Part shown: in pieces, positions 44,782-54,340 of the stretch
Numbering within the stretch: position 1 is the stretch's first letter
Layout: every line of letters starts with the position of its first letter
From: an uncultured Clostridia bacterium
GTDB lineage: Bacteria > Bacillota > Clostridia > Christensenellales > UBA3700
Direction of reading: 5' to 3'
Assembly (NCBI GenBank): GCA_947246685.1
Contig: CAMXSN010000003.1
Span: 62,001 to 126,000, forward strand
DNA length: 64,000 nt
Translations under genes and position numbers: made by a program
Notes under the pieces: generated by a model
Database searches by the model: none
What the model saw: only the letters and a program-made list of their open reading frames with translations
Told to the model about the DNA's origin: nothing

Positions 44782-45063
44782 TTACTTCTTGATGATCATG
44801 CTTCTGACGAGTTCGTCAGTGATACGGATAAATCTCTTAAGCTCATCCGGTACGTTTGCAGGCGCAGAGAAATTTACCAATACATAGTAACCTTCGCTCT
44901 TGTAGTCGATGGGATAAGCTAATTTTCTCGTACCCCATTTGTCTGTGCTTTCGATCTCGCCGCCGTTGGACGTGATAACTTCAGCCATTTTGTCAACTAC
45001 TTCCTGTTTTGCCTCGTCGGAAATATCGTTCTTGACGATATACAACATTTCGTACTTGTTCAT
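44782..45063 (-). CDS. rpsF: Ribosomal protein S6
   Basis: This 93-residue protein has a YEMLYIVKNDIS start, GGEIESTDKWGTRKLAYPI, and VNFSAPANVPDELKRFIRITDELVR. It partners S18 on the small subunit. AAGGAGG lies before the ATG. It is first gene of the operon. Confidence 0.97.
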   Translation of the reverse strand: MNKYEMLYIVKNDISDEAKQEVVDKMAEVITSNGGEIESTDKWGTRKLAYPIDYKSEGYYVLVNFSAPANVPDELKRFIRITDELVRSMIIKK

Positions 45064-45084
45064 TTTTACCTCCTTCTGGTCTAT

Positions 45085-45112
45085 TGGCTCGGATTGATGA
45101 TCCGAACAAGGG
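45085..45112 (-). promoter_or_regulatory. Leader hairpin before rpsF, possible S6:S18 site
   Basis: A 6-bp stem (45089-45094 with 45100-45105) sits in the short rpsF leader next to CCGAGCC on the minus strand. S6:S18 complexes are known to repress their own operon through a CCG-containing leader hairpin; the match here is only suggestive. Confidence 0.3.
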
Positions 45113-45138
45113 TGCGTATTTATAAAAAATACATAAGC

Positions 45139-45167
45139 ATAATAACATAATTAAAACAAGTTGTAAA
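45139..45167 (-). promoter_or_regulatory. Promoter of rpsF-ssb-rpsR
   Basis: TTTACA (45162-45167) and TATTAT (45139-45144) are 17 bases apart on the minus strand, giving a leader of about 70 bases. Bases 45168-45320 hold nothing else I can identify. Confidence 0.7.
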
Positions 45168-45320
45168 GAAAATTCAACCTGATTTATAGATTTTGCAAAA
45201 TTGCCGATTATATTTCCTCGCTATGCGAACAATTTGCCGCGCTTAATACGCAATCGCGTATCGGCAAAACGGCGCTCAGCTATTCAAGAATTAATCTCAG
45301 CCAAGACCTGCTCGTCCGGA

Positions 45321-46766
45321 TTAAATATTTCTTTCCAGCAAATCGATAGAAAAATCCAATCTGCGCAGGCTCTCCTGCTTGCCGAGAAGCTGAGCCATTT
45401 CGGTAGCTCCGCCCGGAGTAGTCGCAACGCCTGTAAGCGCCAATCTTAGCGGCAAGAAAATTTGACCGCTCTTGCATCCCGTCTTCTCTGCGAGAGCCAT
45501 ACCGCGAGCTTTGAGAGCGGTGTCGCTCCAATCTTCTTCTTCCGCAAAATCTTGACGTACCGTCTTGAGATTTGCTAGCGCAATCTCCTTGGTGATTTTC
45601 ATTTTCTTATGTTCAAACATCGTCACGTCATATTCGCCGAACTCTTCGAGAAAATTAATTTTGTCGGGAATTTCGCTCAAAATCTCCACTCTTGGAATAA
45701 GCAATTTTGCAAGTTCGGAATAATCGTACTTACCTGCCGCCTTGCTTTCTTCAAAATAAGGAGTTGCCGCTTTGACAAAATCTTCTACGCTCATTTGCTT
45801 TATATATTCGCCGTTGAGCCAACGCATCTTGGCTTCGTCGAAAATACTCGGCGACTTGGAAATTCCGTCTACGTCAAACTGCTCGACCAACTGATTCATA
45901 GAGAGTTTTTCCTCGTTTCCCTTTGGGGACCAGCCCAAAAGAGCAATATAGTTGACGATTGCTTCGGGCAAATAACCCTTTGCAAGAAAATCCTCGAAAT
46001 TAGCGTCTCCGTATCTTTTTGACAATTTCCGCTGAGCGTCTTTCATAATCGGAGACAAATGCATATAATGCGGTCTTTCCCATCCGAAAGCGTCGTACAT
46101 AAGATTGTATTTGGGCGTGGAAGACAAATACTCCACTCCTCTGATAACGTAATTAATCGCCATAAGATGATCGTCTACGACGTTGGCAAAATTATACGTC
46201 GGCATACCGTCTGATTTGATCAATACGCCGTCTTCCATATCTTCGTTGGGCACGCTGATATGTCCGAAAACCATATCGTCGTACTCGCTCGCGCCGTCGC
46301 TCGGAATATTCTGTCTAATAACGTAAGGCTGTTTCGCGTCGATACGCCTTTGCACCTCTTCTTTGGATAGAGAAAGACAGTGCTTATCGTATTTGGCTAC
46401 GCCGTTGCCGTCTTTGAGCGAATCGAGACGCTCTTTATCGCAAAAACAGTAATATGCTCCGCCCTTTTCGACTAGTTCTTTGGCATAATCGAGATAGAGC
46501 GATTTGCGTTGGCTTTGAATATACGGTCCGTATCCGCCGTCTTTATCGGGACCTTCGTCGTGAGTTATCCCCGCTTTTGCCAACGTGCTGTAAATGACGT
46601 CTACCGCGCCTTCGACGTATCTCTCTCTGTCCGTGTCTTCTATTCTCAGCACGAACGCGCCGTCGTTTTTCTTTGCAAAAAGATACGCGTAAAGACACGT
46701 TCTTAAATTGCCTATGTGCATAAATCCCGTCGGAGAGGGAGCGAATCTCGTTCTTACTTTTGCCAT
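45321..46766 (-). CDS. gltX: Glutamyl-tRNA synthetase
   Basis: This 481-residue class I synthetase charges tRNA-Glu. RFAPSPTGFMHIGNLRT (residues 6-22) carries the HIGH-type motif and QRKLSKRYGD (near 247) the KMSKS-type motif. The C-terminal anticodon-binding domain is of normal length. The cell may use it for tRNA-Gln too, if gatCAB is present elsewhere. No T-box leader is visible upstream. Confidence 0.95.
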   Translation of the reverse strand: MAKVRTRFAPSPTGFMHIGNLRTCLYAYLFAKKNDGAFVLRIEDTDRERYVEGAVDVIYSTLAKAGITHDEGPDKDGGYGPYIQSQRKSLYLDYAKELVEKGGAYYCFCDKERLDSLKDGNGVAKYDKHCLSLSKEEVQRRIDAKQPYVIRQNIPSDGASEYDDMVFGHISVPNEDMEDGVLIKSDGMPTYNFANVVDDHLMAINYVIRGVEYLSSTPKYNLMYDAFGWERPHYMHLSPIMKDAQRKLSKRYGDANFEDFLAKGYLPEAIVNYIALLGWSPKGNEEKLSMNQLVEQFDVDGISKSPSIFDEAKMRWLNGEYIKQMSVEDFVKAATPYFEESKAAGKYDYSELAKLLIPRVEILSEIPDKINFLEEFGEYDVTMFEHKKMKITKEIALANLKTVRQDFAEEEDWSDTALKARGMALAEKTGCKSGQIFLPLRLALTGVATTPGGATEMAQLLGKQESLRRLDFSIDLLERNI

Positions 46767-46877
46767 AAAATTCCCTTGTTGCGATTATTTTCGTTTAATA
46801 ATATAACATATTTGCGCCGAATTGTGTATAATAATTATACAATAAATTCAAAAAGTTTTCTCTGGAGATCTGCGAAT

Positions 46878-48179
46878 ATGAATGATTTTTTTGACGCAAT
46901 GGTTGACAATACTATGCAACTGCTGGCAATTGACAGCGTTCAGTCGTCGCCGTGCAAAGAGTCGCCGTTTGGAAAAGGCGTGGCGGAATGTCTGGATCTT
47001 GTATGCTCGATAGCAAGCGAAATGGGTATGCAAACTCACAACGAAGGCGGATATTACTGCACTTGCGATATCGGCGAAGGCGAGACTTTCGGGATTCTCG
47101 GACATTTGGACGTCGTGCCCTACGACGACGATTGGACGGCTAATCCTCTCGGTGAAATAAAAGACGGCAAAATTTACGGCAGAGGCGTGTTAGACGACAA
47201 GGGACCGATGATGTGCTGTCTCTACGCAGTGCGCAGACTGCTGGCAGAAGGTATGAGACCCAACTGCAAAATAAGATTTATATTCGGAGGCAACGAAGAG
47301 AGCGGCTGGAAATGTATCGATCGTTACAACCAACTCGACGTCATGCCCGAACGCGGCTTTTCTCCCGACGGAGACTTCCCCGTTATCAATTGCGAAAAAG
47401 GTCTTGTGGGCTACGACGTATATTTGCCTATGCCGCAAGGACTAATCTCCATAGAGGGCGGCACCAGAGTAAACGTGGTAATGGCTAAATGCTCGTGCAT
47501 GATAGATAAAGCATTGCAAGAAGAAAAAGGCGAACGTATAGTAGCCGTCGTTAAAGACGGAAAAACTTGCGTCAGCGCTTACGGAAAACCCGCTCATGCT
47601 TCCACCCCGAACGAAGGCGACAACGCGCTGTGGCATTTGCTGGATTATCTTGCAAAACAATGCGGCGGCGAATACGTAACTCTGCGAAATGCGTTATGCC
47701 ACAACGACGGCAGCGGCGCCGGTATAAAACTACGCGACGATGTAAGCGGCAATCTGACTTTTAACGTCGGAGTTGCAAACACCGAAACACTCGACGGCGA
47801 AATGAAGCTGCATTTGACGGTTGACGTGCGTCATCCCGTGACCTTTACGAAAGAAGAAATTGCCCAAAAACTTGCGCAAAATCTAAACGCCAAAGTAAGG
47901 GTGCGCAATTTCCACGACCCTCTGTATATTGACAAAGACAACGACTTGGTGCAAAAATTGCTCGCCTCTTACAATGCCGTCACAGGAGAAAATCTCTCGC
48001 CTATCACAATCGGCGGCGGAACCTATGCCAGAGCGCTGAAATGCGGCGTGGCTTTCGGTCCGATATTCCCCGGCATGAAGAGTACGATTCACCAAAAAGA
48101 CGAACACGTATCGATATCAGATTTTAAGAAGATGTACGATATTTATTACAGCGCGATAAAAAACCTATTGTTCAGCTGA
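46878..48179 (+). CDS. pepV: PepV-like M20 dipeptidase
   Basis: This 433-residue zinc peptidase of the M20/PepV group cleaves dipeptides in the cytoplasm. The first zinc histidine is in GHLDVVPYDDDW. YGRGVLDDKGPM carries the bridging aspartate, FGGNEESGWKC the catalytic glutamate, and SPDGDFPVINCEKG follows as in PepV. A lid domain occupies about 185-310. ATG 46878 is chosen; the longer frame from 46716 would run through the gltX promoter region and has no ribosome site. Confidence 0.9.
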   Translation: MNDFFDAMVDNTMQLLAIDSVQSSPCKESPFGKGVAECLDLVCSIASEMGMQTHNEGGYYCTCDIGEGETFGILGHLDVVPYDDDWTANPLGEIKDGKIYGRGVLDDKGPMMCCLYAVRRLLAEGMRPNCKIRFIFGGNEESGWKCIDRYNQLDVMPERGFSPDGDFPVINCEKGLVGYDVYLPMPQGLISIEGGTRVNVVMAKCSCMIDKALQEEKGERIVAVVKDGKTCVSAYGKPAHASTPNEGDNALWHLLDYLAKQCGGEYVTLRNALCHNDGSGAGIKLRDDVSGNLTFNVGVANTETLDGEMKLHLTVDVRHPVTFTKEEIAQKLAQNLNAKVRVRNFHDPLYIDKDNDLVQKLLASYNAVTGENLSPITIGGGTYARALKCGVAFGPIFPGMKSTIHQKDEHVSISDFKKMYDIYYSAIKNLLFS

Positions 48180-48196
48180 AATTTATGTGATACAAT

Positions 48197-48230
48197 ATAT
48201 CCGTCGACAAACGTCGGCGGATATTTTATT
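48197..48230 (+). terminator. Terminator of pepV
   Basis: A 12-bp stem (48197-48208 with 48213-48224) is followed by TTTTATT, 18 bases after the pepV stop. Confidence 0.8.
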
Positions 48231-48249
48231 GACGAATGCAGGAGCGGCT

Positions 48250-49413
48250 ATGGGAATATCATTGAGCGGCGAAGCCGAAAAAATATTGCGCGATAATTAT
48301 GCCAAAAGAGACGCGCTTCTTTCGCCTTATGCGACTAAAGACGACGGCGCGATACGAAAAAACGCCTATACACCGAGACTTTTCAGACGGCAATTTATAC
48401 GCGATTGCGAAGTAATCGTCAATCTGCCTCTTTTCAACAGGTACGCAGGCAAGACGCAAGTATTCAGCCTGCTTGACAACGACGACATTTCCACGCGCGC
48501 CTATCACGTTCAACTCGTATCGAGAATAGCGCGTACGATAGGTTCAGCGCTCTCGCTCAACTGCGATCTAATCGAAGCTATTGCTCTTGCGCACGATCTG
48601 GGGCACTGCCCTTTCGGACATCGCGGAGAAAAAATGCTCGACAGCGTCGCCAAACGCAACGGATACAGATTTTTTCACCATGTTCAAGGAGCAAGATATC
48701 TGTATGAAATCATCAAAAGCGATTTGTCTTTGCAAGTTATCGACGGAGTGCTTTGCCACAACGGCGAGCAAGTTCTGCCACGTTATGCCCCTAACGAAAA
48801 ATCTTGCAAAAGTTTCGACGATCTACAAAATAAATTAGACGCGGCATATAAAGGACAGCTGCGAGATAACGATTTGACGGCATGCACTTTGGAAGGATGT
48901 CTGGTCAGAATAGCGGACGTAATAGCATACGTAGGCAAAGACAGGCAAGACGCCGCCAAACTCAAATACGTAGAGTTTGATAATTACGGTTCGACCGTAC
49001 TCGGAGTGCACAATCACGAGATAATATCCAACTTATCTACCGATATAATCAACAATTCGCTCGGAAAAAATTATATCGCCATGAGCGACGAAGCATACGA
49101 AGCGTTAAGTACGATAATGAAAGACAACTACGGACAAATCTATCTCAGCGACAACTCGCAGGTAGACGGATACAACGACGAAAATCTGCAAAAAATTATA
49201 GATGACGTTTTTGACTTGCTATACAACGACCTAACAAACGGCAAGGTTGTCATCAATAAACATTTCAAACCGTATATTTATCTCAACATGAAAAAAGTCG
49301 ACGAATATTTTGAGAACAACTCCTCATATCCCGAGCGTGTGGCGATAGATACCATCGCAAGTATGAGCGATAAATATTTGCTGAATTTCCATAAAAAATA
49401 TTGCAAAACTTAA
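48250..49413 (+). CDS. HD-domain dNTP triphosphohydrolase-like protein
   Basis: This 387-residue protein is related to dGTPases, which cut dNTPs to deoxynucleoside and triphosphate. The metal-binding HD motif reads IALAHDLGHCPFGHRGE (near 115), preceded by TRAYHVQLVSRIARTIG and followed by HHVQGARYL and VRIADVIAYVGKD, which supply the remaining histidine and aspartate ligands. ATG 48250 has AGGAG 5 bases upstream; an upstream in-frame ATG at 48187 falls inside the terminator region. The nucleotide preference is unknown. Confidence 0.88.
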   Translation: MGISLSGEAEKILRDNYAKRDALLSPYATKDDGAIRKNAYTPRLFRRQFIRDCEVIVNLPLFNRYAGKTQVFSLLDNDDISTRAYHVQLVSRIARTIGSALSLNCDLIEAIALAHDLGHCPFGHRGEKMLDSVAKRNGYRFFHHVQGARYLYEIIKSDLSLQVIDGVLCHNGEQVLPRYAPNEKSCKSFDDLQNKLDAAYKGQLRDNDLTACTLEGCLVRIADVIAYVGKDRQDAAKLKYVEFDNYGSTVLGVHNHEIISNLSTDIINNSLGKNYIAMSDEAYEALSTIMKDNYGQIYLSDNSQVDGYNDENLQKIIDDVFDLLYNDLTNGKVVINKHFKPYIYLNMKKVDEYFENNSSYPERVAIDTIASMSDKYLLNFHKKYCKT

Positions 49414-49990
49414 TCTCTGCCTGACGGTAATCAGTGCCGTTTCGACCGCAGTGAGATATCTAATATGTATATAATACTGTTGAGATATTTCGACTGCGCT
49501 ATCGCTCCGCTCAATATGACAGACTTATTAGTTAAGTATCTTAGATAAAAATAACTAACCTAGTTCAATTAAAAAAATTAATGTCACCCTGAGCGAAACG
49601 AAGTGAAGTCGAACGGGTCTCAACAAATTAATAAAATGATGAGATTTCTCCACTGCGGTCGAAATGACGTATCTCAGATATAATACGTCATTCTGAGCGT
49701 AGTCGTAAGGAGCAAAGCGACGGTATAGCGATTGCTACGTTATGCTATTAACGTCAATCGCGTCAGCATCTCAACCGCTTAACAAAGACCGCCAAAATGC
49801 TAGCAAAGCGGCATTTTCGTTTGGGCGGAAGGGAGTAATCCGACTGATAATACGGCAAGTCTATTTGATATAAATATACTTGCCGCTCTAAAGGCGAGAT
49901 TACGCACTTGTCATTCTGAGCGTAGTCGAAGAATCTAATCCTTTTGTACTTTCTGTCAAATAATAGTTGTATTGGGCATAGCTACGATAA
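49414..49990. repeat. Composite intergenic repeat patch
   Basis: No gene lies here. Modules shared with 7525-7762 are present at 49438-49522, 49581-49622, 49638-49670, 49684-49705 and 49910-49941, mostly as inverted copies. The 19-base sequence GTCATTCTGAGCGTAGTCG occurs at 49687-49705 and 49910-49928, flanking a 204-base unrelated segment. Within that segment a palindrome runs from 49833 to 49905, with the perfect stem CGGCAAGT/ACTTGCCG (49853-49860 with 49878-49885) at its centre. Confidence 0.75.
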
Positions 49991-50716
49991 TCAATGAGTG
50001 TAGTAGATATATTTGTTGCCCAAAGCTTTTTTCCGTTCTTTCCAGCAAGGCAAAAGTAAAGTCAGATAATCGTAGAATACTTTGTCGTGATATCTGGATT
50101 TGAAATGACAAAGTTCGTGCAGAATAACGTAATCCAACAACTCCGGCGGAGCGTATATCAATTTGAAATTAAGCGTAACGACTTTGCCGCTGACCATACA
50201 ACTTCCCCAACGCGCCGTCATGTTGCGTATTTTCAGGCTGTAATTGTCACAAAACAAATCGCGGTAAGAATTGACCAAACGCTCGAATCTTTGCGCAAAA
50301 ATTTCCGACGCTCTTGCCGAATACCACTTGTCCAACAATCTCTTCTTTTTTTCTTTATCCCAAACGTCTTTGACTTTCATAAAAAGGTATTCTCCCTGTC
50401 GTGTCAAAGAATTGGACGCGCCTTGTTCAACGAGAAGCGTCAGCTCTTCTCCCAGAAATAGAAACTTCTCTCCCGTAAGATATTCCCGCGATTTAGGCAG
50501 ATCTACGCTCGCAAGGACGCGGCTGCGCGCGGACATAATCCACTCTGCATTGCCCTCGACAAATCTCTCTATTTCGTTCAACGGCGTGCGCACGGGACAG
50601 GAAAGCGAGACTTCTCCGTTGAGAGCCACTTTGATCCTCAACTTCTTCATCTTTTTTCTCGTCAGGTCGTATTCTATCGTCTCTCCGCCGACGATTATAC
50701 TTCTTCTTTCCGTCAT
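49991..50716 (-). CDS. YgjP-like M48-type metallopeptidase (DUF45)
   Basis: This 241-residue protein has an N-terminal beta-rich region with PVRTPLNEIERFVEGNAEWI, the RNMTARWGSC strand and the zinc motif DYVILHELCHFKSRYHDKVFY near residue 205. It belongs to the YgjP/SprT-related group, which is widespread and poorly characterised. The gene is single, with convergent orientation to the repeat patch. Cytoplasmic location is inferred from the lack of a signal peptide. Confidence 0.88.
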   Translation of the reverse strand: MTERRSIIVGGETIEYDLTRKKMKKLRIKVALNGEVSLSCPVRTPLNEIERFVEGNAEWIMSARSRVLASVDLPKSREYLTGEKFLFLGEELTLLVEQGASNSLTRQGEYLFMKVKDVWDKEKKKRLLDKWYSARASEIFAQRFERLVNSYRDLFCDNYSLKIRNMTARWGSCMVSGKVVTLNFKLIYAPPELLDYVILHELCHFKSRYHDKVFYDYLTLLLPCWKERKKALGNKYIYYTH

Positions 50717-50895
50717 ATTTTGTATTTTATCATAAGAATATATCTTCTGACAAGTTTTTCAATGCCCAACAAATTAGCGATTTTGTCCATATAAATGGCT
50801 TTATTTTCCCATTTTTGATATTGCGCGATATTATTATAATATGTTAAACTGTAATTAAATAAAATTAAGATCCGAAAAGGTCTTTGGGAGTATAT

Positions 50896-53871
50896 ATGGG
50901 GTTTGATAAAAAAGTCGTCAAAAAAGCTATCGGCAAATCCAATCACGTGCTTAATATATGGAACATAAAATGCGCGATAAACAAAAAAGTTGCCGATCTT
51001 AAAGCCGAGGTGATCAAAAGCGCCGAACCTATCAAATGGAGCGAACTGGATAAAAGCGCTTTCAAGCCTATAAAGCAATGGCAATCTTGGGGAAAAAGAA
51101 AAGAATATGCGGACAGTTTTGACTGCGCATGGTTTCATTTTACGGGACAAGTACCGCCGAAAGCAAAAGGTAAAAGCGTAATACTGCGAATAAAATTGCA
51201 AGGCGAAGGATTGGTATTCAATCCCGACGGCATCGTATTGCAAGGAATAACTCAAATCCTGAGCAAAGGCGACGTATTCCACTCCCTTATCGCAAAACAG
51301 CGCATAGACGTCACGGACTGCTCTACCGGAGATGAAAAAATAGATCTCTACATCGACGCAGGATTCAACGGCAAGTTCCGTTTCAAAAAATGTACGGCTC
51401 ACTTGAGAAGATGCGACATATGTATCCACGACGAAGAAATCAATCAGTATTATTATGATTATATTGATCTGTTCTTCATAATGATGATACTCGACAAAGA
51501 CAGCGCGCGTTTCAAAGAAATCGACAAAGCGCTTGCGCAAAGCTATAAGGTATACAAAAAACAAGGCGCCGCTGCTGCGAGAGAATCTCTGCGCCCGATA
51601 GTTGAAAAAAAGCCGGAATACGAGGCGACGACCTATTACTGTATCGGTCACGCCCATATCGACTTGGCTTGGCTGTGGCCTCTGCGAGAGACCAAGAGAA
51701 AAGTTGCGAGAACATTTGCCAATCAACTGCGCAATCTTGCGCTGTATGACGGATATTATTTCGCCGAATCCCAGCCGCAAATGTTTGTGTGGCTCAAAGA
51801 AGAATATCCCGAACTTTTTGAACGGGTAAAAAAATACGTGCTTGAAGGAAGAATAGAACTTCAAGGCGGTATGTGGGTAGAAAGCGACACCAACCTGCCT
51901 TGCGGAGAATCTTGGATAAGACAGTGTCTGTATGGTCAAAAATATTGGAAAGACGAATTCGACTTCAAATCGCGTATGTGTTGGCTGCCGGACGTATTCG
52001 GTTTTCCCGCTACGCTGCCGCAAGTGCTCAAAAAATGCGGAATGGACTACTTCATGACCATCAAATTGACGTCAAACGACTTCAACCGTTTCCCCTATCG
52101 CACGTTTAATTGGCAGGGACTCGACGGAACCAGACTGCTCGCTCATATGGAACCGTTGGGCGATTATAATGCCGGCAACTCGCCCTTTGCAATCAAAAAA
52201 TCCGAGGACAGATATTCGGAAAAAGAAATCTGCAACAAAGCGCTGCTCATGTACGGCGACGGCGACGGCGGCGGCGGTCCCGGAGAAGGTCATATGGAAT
52301 ATATGATGCGCCATCAAAAGAATATAGACGGACTGGCGCCGTGCAAGATGTCTCCCGCCGTCAATTTCTTTGACGACATCAAAGATATGGCAGACGCGCT
52401 GCCGACGCACAGCGGCGAACTGTATTACGAAAGACATCAAGGCTGTTATACGTCTCAAGCCAACGCAAAAAAATGGAATAGACGTATTGAAGAAATGCTG
52501 CACAAACTCGAATGGCTGGGCGCCGTCGCGTCTCTGCGCGATATAGCATACGACAGAGAAAGAGTCGAAGAAATCTGGAAAGAAGTGCTTCTGTATCAAT
52601 TCCACGACGTTCTGCCCGGCTCGTCGATAAAGCGCGTGTATGACGAAGCCTATGCAAGATATCAAATAATGTACGACGAACTGCAAGATATTTGCGCAAA
52701 ACTGCTCGGCGAATTAGCTCCGCAAAAACTAATCAGCGCGATCAACCCCGTCGACTTCGACAGAGAAGAATTCGTCAAAGTGGACGGAGAATGGTACAAG
52801 GCTGCGTTGAAAGCGCACAGCGCGGGCAAGCTGCAACCTATCCAACCCGATACCGAAGAATTCGTATATTCCGACAACACTATGGAAAACGCAAATTTGC
52901 GAGTGGCATTCGGAGACAACGGAGAAATAACGTCGCTGTTTGATAAGAATGAGAATAAAGAACTCGTCAAGGAGTATTTCAATAAACTGACTGTTTATTC
53001 CGATCCGTTCAAATATTACAACGCATGGGATATCGATATAGAATATCTCAATATGAAGAGATGGGATCTCAAACTAACCTGCTCCAAGACGTATATAGAC
53101 GGCGCGTACCTCATCAGAGAGAATTCTTACAAATACAACAAATCTTCGCTCGTGCAGAAAATAATCTTGACGGCGGGCGGCGACACTGTGAGATTCGACA
53201 CCACGGTTGATTGGAACGAAGAACTCAAGATGCTTCGCGCCGACTTCCTGCCGACCGTGTTTGCCGACACGGTGAAATGCAATATCCAATTCGGCAACTA
53301 CGACCGCACGACTCACGAGGACGACAAAGTTCAGTGGGCACAGTTTGAAGTGTGCGCGCACAAATTTATTAACATAGACGGCGAGGATTACGGATTTGCT
53401 ATTCTCAACAACGGCAAATACGGACACAGGGCGAAAAACGGTTTTGTTTCGCTTGCTCTGCTCCGCTCGCCTATATTCCCCGACCCGACCTGCGACAGAG
53501 GCGCGCATACGTTCTCCTATGCGGTATATCCTCACAAAGCTAAATTTGAGGACACGGACGTTATGGCAAAGGGCTACTGTTTCAACAATCCCATCGAGAT
53601 CGTAGACAACGATTTGACGTTGGATACGATTGCGCGCTTTGACAGCAAAAATATAGTCATAGAGACCGTTAAAATCGCCGAGGACGGCGGCGGAATCATA
53701 GTAAGAGCATACGAATGCTTTGGGAACGAAGTTTCCGCTACGCTTTCTCTTGATTTCGACGATATGGGAATATACGAATGCGATATGCTCGAGAATAAAG
53801 AAAAACTGATCAGAAGCAAGACGATGACGTTTGCCCCGTTTGAAATAAAAACTCTGTATATCAAAAAATAA
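50896..53871 (+). CDS. Alpha-mannosidase, glycoside hydrolase family 38
   Basis: This 991-residue retaining alpha-mannosidase probably trims alpha-mannose from N-glycan or mannan oligosaccharides in the cytoplasm, since no signal peptide is present. The zinc site is HAHIDLAWLWPLRET near residue 250. The nucleophile aspartate is in WLPDVFGFPATLPQ near 370. GGMWVESDTNLPCGESW, YERHQGCYTSQA and FHDVLPGSS are GH38 hallmarks, and C-terminal beta domains follow. An N-terminal domain of 200 residues precedes the catalytic barrel, as in bacterial long forms. ATG 50896 is preceded by GGAG at 5 bases. Confidence 0.93.
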   Translation: MGFDKKVVKKAIGKSNHVLNIWNIKCAINKKVADLKAEVIKSAEPIKWSELDKSAFKPIKQWQSWGKRKEYADSFDCAWFHFTGQVPPKAKGKSVILRIKLQGEGLVFNPDGIVLQGITQILSKGDVFHSLIAKQRIDVTDCSTGDEKIDLYIDAGFNGKFRFKKCTAHLRRCDICIHDEEINQYYYDYIDLFFIMMILDKDSARFKEIDKALAQSYKVYKKQGAAAARESLRPIVEKKPEYEATTYYCIGHAHIDLAWLWPLRETKRKVARTFANQLRNLALYDGYYFAESQPQMFVWLKEEYPELFERVKKYVLEGRIELQGGMWVESDTNLPCGESWIRQCLYGQKYWKDEFDFKSRMCWLPDVFGFPATLPQVLKKCGMDYFMTIKLTSNDFNRFPYRTFNWQGLDGTRLLAHMEPLGDYNAGNSPFAIKKSEDRYSEKEICNKALLMYGDGDGGGGPGEGHMEYMMRHQKNIDGLAPCKMSPAVNFFDDIKDMADALPTHSGELYYERHQGCYTSQANAKKWNRRIEEMLHKLEWLGAVASLRDIAYDRERVEEIWKEVLLYQFHDVLPGSSIKRVYDEAYARYQIMYDELQDICAKLLGELAPQKLISAINPVDFDREEFVKVDGEWYKAALKAHSAGKLQPIQPDTEEFVYSDNTMENANLRVAFGDNGEITSLFDKNENKELVKEYFNKLTVYSDPFKYYNAWDIDIEYLNMKRWDLKLTCSKTYIDGAYLIRENSYKYNKSSLVQKIILTAGGDTVRFDTTVDWNEELKMLRADFLPTVFADTVKCNIQFGNYDRTTHEDDKVQWAQFEVCAHKFINIDGEDYGFAILNNGKYGHRAKNGFVSLALLRSPIFPDPTCDRGAHTFSYAVYPHKAKFEDTDVMAKGYCFNNPIEIVDNDLTLDTIARFDSKNIVIETVKIAEDGGGIIVRAYECFGNEVSATLSLDFDDMGIYECDMLENKEKLIRSKTMTFAPFEIKTLYIKK

Positions 53872-53900
53872 AACGTAATTACAAAACCATGTAGGGACGA

Positions 53901-53931
53901 AAACGGATAGCGGCTAAGCTATCCGTTTTTA
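53901..53931 (+). terminator. Terminator of alpha-mannosidase
   Basis: A 10-bp stem (53902-53911 with 53918-53927) is followed by five T. It directly precedes the convergent mutT stop. Confidence 0.9.
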
Positions 53932-54336
53932 TTATCTATTCAAAAGCTTTTCCAACTCTTTGATTATATCGTAATCGGCAGGCGCCCATTCAACGTCAAA
54001 AAGGTGACTGCCGTCAAGCCATACGGCGTCGATATGTTCTTTGAGAGCGAATGTATCGGACAGCGGCGCGCAGATAAACGTACGCAAATTGACGATTATC
54101 TCGTCATACTCATATACGACGCGCATAAACTCTCTTTGGACTTCCACGTCATAATCCATCTCTTCGAGAAGTTCTCTTTTCAACGCCTGTTCGCAAGTTT
54201 CTCCCGGCTCTATCTTGCCCCCTGCAAATTCGTATCTGTATGCGACGGCTTTGTTTTTGCTGTCGCCGCGTTTTACCGCAAGCGCCTTGCCGTCTTTGAT
54301 TACTATCGCGCCTACGACGAATACCGTATTCTTCAT
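53932..54336 (-). CDS. mutT: MutT-like Nudix hydrolase
   Basis: This 134-residue Nudix enzyme is probably of the 8-oxo-dGTP or CTP pyrophosphohydrolase type, removing damaged or surplus nucleotides. The Nudix box GGKIEPGETCEQALKRELLEE (near 40) is intact in its REx2EE core, with M-D in place of the final G-hydrophobic. The start lies 4 bases after the metH stop, so it is last in the metF operon by position, although its function is unrelated. Confidence 0.85.
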   Translation of the reverse strand: MKNTVFVVGAIVIKDGKALAVKRGDSKNKAVAYRYEFAGGKIEPGETCEQALKRELLEEMDYDVEVQREFMRVVYEYDEIIVNLRTFICAPLSDTFALKEHIDAVWLDGSHLFDVEWAPADYDIIKELEKLLNR

Positions 54337-54340
54337 AGCG

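Noticed and set aside
46716..46877. N-terminal extension of pepV
   Set aside because: It runs through the divergent gltX start region and adds 54 basic residues not found in PepV proteins.
50713..52023. 436-residue minus-strand frame
   Set aside because: It lies opposite the GH38 gene, whose protein has clear catalytic motifs; the antisense frame has low-complexity F/R/Y-rich content and no family motif.
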